Below are positions 7,001-11,131 of a DNA stretch of 11,131 bases, piece by piece. The DNA lies in NCBI GenBank assembly GCA_017548805.1, contig JAFYZE010000121.1, forward strand, positions 1-11,131. Direction: 5' to 3'. A model generated the notes under the pieces. The model saw only the letters and a list, made by a program, of their open reading frames with translations. It ran no database searches and was not told the origin of the DNA. Each line of letters begins with the position of its first letter. Position 1 is the first letter of the stretch. Made by a program: the position numbers and the translations under genes. The stretch comes from Bacteroidales bacterium (GTDB lineage Bacteria > Bacteroidota > Bacteroidia > Bacteroidales > UBA932).

Positions 7001-10000
7001 TGGGCAGGATAGGGCAGATAAACCCTGGCGTCCTCGCGGTCGAGGAAGTCCGGAGAGAACGGTGTGACCAGGTCCCGGTGGATCCCAACGCCTTCTTCGA
7101 CCGTGGATGCCTTTGCGGCGACCGTCTGGACCGTGCGCCCGAGCCCGTCGAGATAGACGACGTCCAGGACGCCGTCGGAGGCGGTCGCCCCCTCGGCGAA
7201 ATGGGTGACCGACGAGATGCGGTTCGGCGAGCCGTTTCCACCGTTATTGAGCGCGTATGAATAGGTGTTGACGCGGTTCCCGTCGGCGTCTTTCACCGTT
7301 GTGAGGCGTCCTGCGCCGTCGTACTCATATTGCGTCAAGATTCTTGAAACGTCCGAGGCTTGCGACATACCGAACGGAAGGTCATAAAGATACCAGCTCA
7401 CCAGGAGGGAGTCTGACGCTGCCTCCAGGCTGGTCCTCGCCGCGGTAAGCCGGCCGGCCGTCGTCAAGCTATCCGACAGGGTTGTCAAATTGTTATCCCC
7501 GACGATGCTGTCCAACTGTGAGTATGGTCCCCCTGCAATCTCCATAACTGGTTTCAGCCCTCCGTATCCCCACACGTAGGTCACCGGCTTCTCGTTATCC
7601 TGCCTCACCTGAATGAGATTGCCGTGGCGGTCGTACGCCTCGTAATGTACGGTAGGACCAACGTTCTCCGTCGTGGTCGATCCAGGCTCCTTGCGTGAAA
7701 GGGTGACGGTCGAGGGCCGATAGATAGTCACGCCGGACGTATCCGGAGGACTAAAGGCCGCCCAGGTAACCGTCCTTGAACTTGTGGCAGAGTCGCTTCC
7801 CGTTCCTGCGGTCACTCTTTCGATGAACGGTTTCCGGTATCCCCGCGCAGCGATCTGCTCGGCCCACGGCTGGCTACCTGACACTTCGGATGGATACTGG
7901 TACCACCAGGTATAGGTACGGTCGGCACCTCCTCCGGAATAGACTGTGCTGCGCGACTTGGGTGAGAGAATGGACCCGACGGCGGGAATGGACGTCGCCG
8001 GCCAGGATGCCGGGATGTAGGAATAAGTCGTGACGGCCGTCTGCGTGCTGTCGTTATCGAGGTACTCCGTCTCCGTGGACCGCCGGAGGCGGTGCCATTT
8101 CCGCTTCTGATAGATGCCCGCCCGGTAGTAGTCCCCCAGATGCGGATTGGGGTGGGACATATAGACTTCATCACCCAACGCAATCATGTTCCTCACCCTC
8201 AGGCCGGTCAGGATGGTGGCCTTGTTCTCGTCGTACTCGTTCACGGTCTGGGAAATGAGCTTGTCCATTCCGGCCTCCCGCTTGTATTTCCGGATGACGG
8301 TCGGGGAGGTCAGCTGAGGGAAGTCCTCCGGGATGAAATGATACCAAGGCTGGCTGAGATCCACCGAGGTCTCGTAGTTATTGATATACACATACTGCGG
8401 CGGACGCTGGTAGAAATGGTAGGAGTGCAGACCCTGAGTATTATAGGAATCGTCATGGGCGTTCTGCTCCGCTCCCAGTATCCAGTTGACCCCGGTCTGG
8501 GTATGGGCGGCCCCGGATGTATCGAACTCGTAGTCAGTCCGCACGGAGGCGTTCCCCGCGGGATCGCTCACCCGTTCCGTCACGCTTCCGTAATAGATGC
8601 GCGCATTTTCCAGCGAAGCGCCGGGGAGGACGCTCTGGTCGCTGAATCCGACGGTCGCCGTTCGCGGAATGGGATTGAATGGCCCACACCACCAGGGATG
8701 GCCCTGAACAAGGTCCTCACGGAATACTTCGGTCACCGTCAGGAAGGATGTGTGTTTGAAGGCGGAGAAAGGAATCGTGATTCCCGGTGAGGAATAGGTG
8801 AAATCCCGCTGCCTCACAAGCGTCTCGCCGCCAGCGGACAGGTCGTAGGTCGATATCCTCCGGATCCTGTGTCCGACACCCAGATAACTGAACAGAAGAC
8901 CGGCGCCGACCGTCTGGATGGCATTTCCCTCATATTGGAACTTTGTCCTTGACCCCGAAGCGGTGGATATCGTCTCCAACGAAAGGTTCGATACCGTCGA
9001 TGCGTTGTAGTTCCGGTTGGCGACCGTCTCGTTGAAAGGGTCGGTGGTGCAGAGCCGCAGGAAGGCTGTGCCGGCGCTGTTGTTCGCGCCGTTATAGTAG
9101 CCGAACAGATCCTTGGAGTTCGTGTCCATGGCCGTCCCTTCGTTGATGTATGTGAAGGCATAGCTGTCGATGGGCGTTCCGCCCCGGCCGGTGAGCACAA
9201 CTCCCGAGAGCAGGTTGCGCCGGTCCGGCAACTTGAACGGCAGGGTGAACGTCGCGCGGAAGACCTCTGTTTCGGAGGTGCTGGCGGGCGGCAGGCTCTT
9301 GACGGAGATGTAGTCCAGGATCCAGGGATACGACCTGCGGAGATTGGATGGTTCGCTATAGTTCTGGGAGTACTTGAAATCGACACGGCCTCCGGCAAAG
9401 GTGATGTAATCCAGATGATGCGGCTGCCAGGAAGTCATGGACACATAGGCCCCCGTCAGGGAGGAAACGGCCGGGAAGTTGTCCCACAGGCCGTTGGAGC
9501 CCAGCCACAGGTAATCCGGAGAGTTGTACTTGTAGGTGAACTGGTAGGTGCGGGTGTTGGCGTGACGGGATATGTAAAGGTCGCCGTAAGTACGGTAATG
9601 GAGCTTGATGACGTCCGTCCGATCCATGGAGGCAATTTCGGTCAGATACCAGGCGGTGATGGGAGTCATCGACCCTGGATAATATTGAGGCGAGCTTCCG
9701 GCACCATAGAATTGCTGTGTGATGGAAGTGCTGCGTGCGCTAGTCTCCTGCTGGGTGAAAAGGTATGTCGTTCCATCCGTGTCCGTGATCTTGAACCCGC
9801 CGGCGGTCACCTCGATAAGAAGGTCGGTCGCGCTGGTGGGAGTGACCGTCCAGGGATAGGTGCCCCAATCGACGAAGAAACTGCCCTTGTGGCCGCAGAA
9901 ATTGAACGAATACAGATCGGCTTCGGAATCTTTGTCGCCTTTTGCAACGTCTTCAAGATAAGCGAAGTTCCAATAGTTCGGAACCGTAGGGTCAGCATTG

Positions 10001-10482
10001 GGCCGATGCGGCCAACCGACAGCGGACTCGTCATTGAGTCCCATCACCGAGCGGGTGATGACGCCTCCCGCCTCCAAGGTCCAGCCTAGGCCCGCTGGAC
10101 CCGACACATCATCCACCCGGATACCGCCGGAGTCATAGGAAAGGGATATGGGAAGGGTCAGACTGTGGGACTTGACCAAATACAGGGGAATGTTGACGTC
10201 TACCAGCCCGAGGCCGTAGGAGACGGGGAAATCGGCATATTTCGTCGCCCTTGCCGCCTCCGGGGAGGGCCCCACCATCTTCATTTCCGCAGGTGCGAAC
10301 CGCATGTCCACCGTCGTTCTCGTCTGCCCGTCGTCCGGCATGGGCTTGTACCAGGGAATCCGGTTCCCGTCCTTGTCGATGTAAGTCTCCTTTGCTCCGT
10401 CCTTTTCCAGGTCCTGGGCAAGGAGGGACGGGGCCGGTCCGCAAATGGCGAAAAACACGAGAAATGAAAAGACGTTTCTCAT
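4072..10482 (-). CDS. Full-length Rhs/YD-repeat protein, secreted, with a variable C-terminal tip
   Basis: The product is 2136 aa. The ATG at 10482 is preferred over the in-frame 10518 because it opens a signal peptide (MRNVFSFLVFF ... SLLA, cleavage before QDLEKDG at residue 23) and lies 18 bp after a good promoter. Residues about 77-135 hold the Bacteroidota Rhs entry domain (VDVNIPLYLVKSHSLTLPIS, then GLGWTLEAGGVITRSV). Residues about 140-1000 form the beta-rich shell. YD repeats follow: YEYDGAGRLTTVKDADGN near 1052, YLDGLGRTVQTV near 1109, then YYDGFKRP, YFYDAKGRVR, YYYDEMQRIG and YSYDKAGRLTG. The Rhs-associated core (RYRFSGKE near 1839, YLDFGARLYNP near 1869) ends at NPVNLVDQMGLSP near 1912, where the common DPxG is DQMG. 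The tip of about 225 aa (GTDDEGLQGQP, HPNALKNPTAENTLYIDTSK, YALGRVNIILLN, KYDWNPGGGS, HGFNTYYYGKG) is a type I recall from other gut Bacteroidales Rhs proteins, with no activity I can assign. Rhs shells typically enclose and deliver a C-terminal toxin; antibacterial activity here is inferred from the family and the adjoining immunity-like gene. Confidence 0.85.
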   Translation of the reverse strand: MRNVFSFLVFFAICGPAPSLLAQDLEKDGAKETYIDKDGNRIPWYKPMPDDGQTRTTVDMRFAPAEMKMVGPSPEAARATKYADFPVSYGLGLVDVNIPLYLVKSHSLTLPISLSYDSGGIRVDDVSGPAGLGWTLEAGGVITRSVMGLNDESAVGWPHRPNADPTVPNYWNFAYLEDVAKGDKDSEADLYSFNFCGHKGSFFVDWGTYPWTVTPTSATDLLIEVTAGGFKITDTDGTTYLFTQQETSARSTSITQQFYGAGSSPQYYPGSMTPITAWYLTEIASMDRTDVIKLHYRTYGDLYISRHANTRTYQFTYKYNSPDYLWLGSNGLWDNFPAVSSLTGAYVSMTSWQPHHLDYITFAGGRVDFKYSQNYSEPSNLRRSYPWILDYISVKSLPPASTSETEVFRATFTLPFKLPDRRNLLSGVVLTGRGGTPIDSYAFTYINEGTAMDTNSKDLFGYYNGANNSAGTAFLRLCTTDPFNETVANRNYNASTVSNLSLETISTASGSRTKFQYEGNAIQTVGAGLLFSYLGVGHRIRRISTYDLSAGGETLVRQRDFTYSSPGITIPFSAFKHTSFLTVTEVFREDLVQGHPWWCGPFNPIPRTATVGFSDQSVLPGASLENARIYYGSVTERVSDPAGNASVRTDYEFDTSGAAHTQTGVNWILGAEQNAHDDSYNTQGLHSYHFYQRPPQYVYINNYETSVDLSQPWYHFIPEDFPQLTSPTVIRKYKREAGMDKLISQTVNEYDENKATILTGLRVRNMIALGDEVYMSHPNPHLGDYYRAGIYQKRKWHRLRRSTETEYLDNDSTQTAVTTYSYIPASWPATSIPAVGSILSPKSRSTVYSGGGADRTYTWWYQYPSEVSGSQPWAEQIAARGYRKPFIERVTAGTGSDSATSSRTVTWAAFSPPDTSGVTIYRPSTVTLSRKEPGSTTTENVGPTVHYEAYDRHGNLIQVRQDNEKPVTYVWGYGGLKPVMEIAGGPYSQLDSIVGDNNLTTLSDSLTTAGRLTAARTSLEAASDSLLVSWYLYDLPFGMSQASDVSRILTQYEYDGAGRLTTVKDADGNRVNTYSYALNNGGNGSPNRISSVTHFAEGATASDGVLDVVYLDGLGRTVQTVAAKASTVEEGVGIHRDLVTPFSPDFLDREDARVYLPYPAQTNSANIGSFRTGAIGAQQSYHGFGVKAYSENTYESSDRDRVIASSLPGFTETTETRTEGSPANTILNLSYDPSTHSISADGYHSPNRFIVTVTEGPDGSHTEVFTDELGTPVLERVKLDAAGDTADTYYIRDILGRTLCVVPPDQSALLSSSTSNFSTSNCYTYRYDGRDRVVRRQLPGNVEEVIEYNDLDLPVKRTRKAADGSSNDEIFTTYYDGFKRPIREAYKYGTNAEVTLAEYSYDSYPSGTPAFADEASIVTSADKYSYTRGMKTAERITLLPAGVAPSALTPSNTSTRDTRSYFYDAKGRVRQVARINTQGDSLHCSFRYTFPGDPLVERQRARPASANAAHTLERAHVRDMRYRPFLNAAYIDQGPMAWEGYYYDEMQRIGSVSRNGGVEATNYYYTLQGWLQSMSSTSWEETLRYASPSKSGTDPLPGKVGLITEWTQQQKGTSSNGSTTAETYAYSYDKAGRLTGSLRYAGTLLSGVNTLTERNITYDRSGNLLTLDRYGDSSGTTPSESLSYTYTGPKRNTWTYDAHGNVTADPQAGLSIEWNAIGLPRTITASSGTDTASTQRSYLADGSLAQVSDGTTTRLYLGDMVFEKAADGTVTLESAGWEGGRLLPGTGADKILYVVKDHLGSVRVVKDGTGAIRQRFDYYPYGTVSRTWTSSATTDNSEKRYRFSGKEVSGSGLTDLTGMGVAPGAPYLDFGARLYNPETATWLSVDPLMEKYYAIGPNVYCAGNPVNLVDQMGLSPIYNTEGRFLGTDDEGLQGQPIIIANDSFIQGLSHIDAMKLDLGYKGLSSIEAIFRLLANYTNLPNRPDYDGYVSAMEGIQWAKNHPNALKNPTAENTLYIDTSKLDFGLLSTTEFQKENTVTPINLFTVNNSMAALYSYRIGYGKVFDTIYALGRVNIILLNRNERTVQIVNDDATKYDWNPGGGSIRNHFILGNNALFHINPEIHGFNTYYYGKGKLHF
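4860..5702 (-). repeat. Rhs core repeat, copy 2 (full-length protein)
   Basis: This is the partner of 2257-3099, in direct orientation and gap-free. It includes the 139-bp identical block at 5449-5587. It ends just before the sequence turns from conserved, GC-rich core to AT-rich tip, which makes it a natural crossover zone for exchanging tips. Confidence 0.9.
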
Positions 10483-10499
10483 ACCAAGAATCGTTTTCT

Positions 10500-10531
10500 C
10501 AAAAATAGATATTATCAAGCTAAATTACAAG
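10500..10531 (-). promoter_or_regulatory. Bacteroidota promoter of the full-length Rhs gene
   Basis: The minus strand carries CTTG at 10531-10528, a 20-bp spacer, then TATTTTTG at 10507-10500. This matches the Bacteroidota pattern of TTTG, 19-21 bp, TAnnTTTG, with one mismatch in the -33 box. The expected start lies a few bases downstream, leaving a very short leader before the ATG at 10482. Confidence 0.65.
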
Positions 10532-10571
10532 CAGTCGTGAAGAGTTGGGGGAACGTTATCAACGAGAACGG

Positions 10572-10662
10572 CATCATCGACTACAACAAGAAAGGCCTGC
10601 CCGTCCGGATGGCGTTGGACGAGTTCACGGGGATTCTGACCGAATATACCTTCAAGTACTAG
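10572..10662 (+). pseudogene. Direct repeat copy B: detached 3' end of the LolA-like gene (right island boundary)
   Basis: The fragment encodes the last 29 residues of the LolA-like protein and its TAG stop, 90 of 91 bases identical to 860-950. No start, promoter or signal peptide precedes it, so it is not a gene. Its stop overlaps the acpP stop in CTAG at 10659-10662, so this side probably keeps the original chromosomal junction. The frame is open a little upstream of 10572, but there the sequence no longer matches the gene. It corresponds to attR in the integration model. Confidence 0.9.
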
Positions 10663-10901
10663 AGCTGGGCGCCTTCCTGCTCCAGCCAGGCGACGACGTC
10701 ACCGACGGTGTTGAAGGTGGCGAGCGCCTTGTCCGGGATGACGATCCCGTACTGGTCCTCGATGCGCATGAGGAGCTGGAGGATGTCCAGCGAATCGGCG
10801 CCGAGGTCCTTTTTTATCTGCGCGTCCAGCGTGACTTTCGCGGCGTCCACCCGCAGTTGCTTGGCCAGGATGGCCTGGACCTTTTCAAACATGTTGTCCA
10901 T
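10659..10901 (-). CDS. acpP: Acyl carrier protein
   Basis: The gene encodes 80 aa, the normal ACP length. Ser37 in the motif GADSLDILQLL is the expected 4'-phosphopantetheine attachment site. The acidic recognition helix follows (LMRIEDQYGIVIPD), then the terminal helix TVGDVVAWLEQEG. ACP carries growing acyl chains in fatty acid synthesis and supplies acyl groups to PlsX. It starts 11 bp after the plsX stop on the same strand, so the two are almost certainly co-transcribed. The usual Bacteroidota gene order may have a separate primary ACP elsewhere, so this could be a second, dedicated carrier. Its stop overlaps the detached LolA-like 3' end. Confidence 0.92.
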   Translation of the reverse strand: MDNMFEKVQAILAKQLRVDAAKVTLDAQIKKDLGADSLDILQLLMRIEDQYGIVIPDKALATFNTVGDVVAWLEQEGAQL

Positions 10902-10912
10902 GGTTTTCAGTC

Positions 10913-11131
10913 TTAGTCTTCGTAATGTTCATAGCGGGCTACGGCCGCCTCGATCTTGCCGGAGAGGTGGCTCACCTCCATCCGGTAGGCCTGCTCGATG
11001 CATTTCTCCACGGCCACGGCCTTGCTGCTGCCGTGTCCCTTGACCACCACCTTGGAGGTCCCGAGGAGCACGCTCCCGCCGTAATTCTGGTAGTTCATGA
11101 ACTCCTTCTCCTCCAGGAACATCCGTTTCAT
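10913..11131 (-). CDS. plsX: Phosphate acyltransferase PlsX, C-terminal fragment (5' end beyond the window)
   Basis: The last 73 codons are visible; the frame is open at the right edge, and the ATG there is probably an internal Met. The segment NYQNYGGSVLLGTSKVVVKG followed by HGSSKAVAVEKCIEQA matches the conserved PlsX C-terminus, typically 'Y.GA.LLG..G.V...HG.S...A...AI'. PlsX converts acyl-ACP and phosphate to acyl-phosphate, the donor for PlsY in phospholipid synthesis at the membrane. Its direct neighbour acpP encodes its substrate carrier. The promoter must lie outside the window. Confidence 0.88.
   Translation of the reverse strand: MKRMFLEEKEFMNYQNYGGSVLLGTSKVVVKGHGSSKAVAVEKCIEQAYRMEVSHLSGKIEAAVARYEHYED

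Larger units (their letters stand above)
951..10571. mobile_element. Accessory island carrying two Rhs toxin/immunity modules, flanked by 91-bp direct repeats
   Basis: The segment lies between two nearly identical copies of the LolA-like gene's 3' end. It contains only Rhs modules, putative immunity genes, a tyrosine recombinase remnant and relics of the same lolA-like/acpP junction. Removing everything between the repeats would restore the convergent lolA-like and acpP genes with overlapping stops. No intact integrase or transposase is present, so the island is probably no longer self-mobile. The boundaries are inferred from the repeats. Confidence 0.6.

Noticed and set aside
5700..7350. YD repeats as a tandem DNA repeat or CRISPR-like array
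   Set aside because: The repeats are visible only at protein level with irregular spacing and no DNA identity; no direct-repeat/spacer pattern was seen in the window.
5089..10089. Plus-strand frames of up to about 230 codons opposite the Rhs gene
   Set aside because: They arise from GC-rich third positions on the opposite strand, show Arg/Gly/Val-rich shadow composition and match no protein pattern; the minus-strand Rhs frame is continuous for 2136 codons.

Overview
The window reads as a chromosomal segment of a Bacteroidota bacterium, probably Bacteroidales. The evidence is the promoter elements of the form TAnnTTTG, the Bacteroidota-style Rhs/YD-repeat proteins with Sec signal peptides, and the recombinase remnant type. 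The housekeeping backbone is GC-rich. It is interrupted by an accessory island of about 9.6 kb.

Left backbone (1-950): the start of a leftward gene for a two-helix membrane protein with a coiled coil (cut by the edge), a short divergent promoter region, and a complete rightward gene for a LolA-like periplasmic protein. Right backbone (10659-11131): acpP (acyl carrier protein) and, upstream of it on the same strand, the 3' end of plsX (cut by the edge). The original layout appears to have been LolA-like gene and acpP convergent, with their stop codons overlapping in a single CTAG. That exact junction survives at 10659-10662, next to a 91-bp copy of the LolA-like gene's 3' end.

Island (951-10571), almost all on the minus strand: a full-length Rhs/YD-repeat protein (2136 aa, signal peptide, long shell, variable C-terminal tip) with an overlapping putative lipoprotein immunity gene, then a second, 5'-truncated Rhs module (core plus a different tip) with its own overlapping putative membrane immunity gene. 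The two Rhs cores align without gaps for about 840 bp and share a 139-bp stretch of perfect identity. Tips and immunity genes are visibly AT-rich against the GC-rich cores. This is the arrangement expected of a polymorphic toxin locus that changes tips by recombination in the conserved core.

The most unusual feature is the island's frame. The 3' end of the LolA-like gene occurs three times in direct orientation: intact (860-950), as a 90/91-identical fragment beside acpP (10572-10662), and as a diverged relic inside the island (3428-3514, 69/87 identical, one nonsense codon). The internal relic also carries a diverged acpP 3' end (3511-3567) in the same convergent CTAG arrangement. Just upstream of it lies the C-terminal remnant of a tyrosine recombinase (about 3184-3348). 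I infer that the lolA-like/acpP junction is a repeated integration or exchange site for Rhs toxin cassettes, and that the internal relic came from a related but different host. No tRNA, rRNA or CRISPR array was found.
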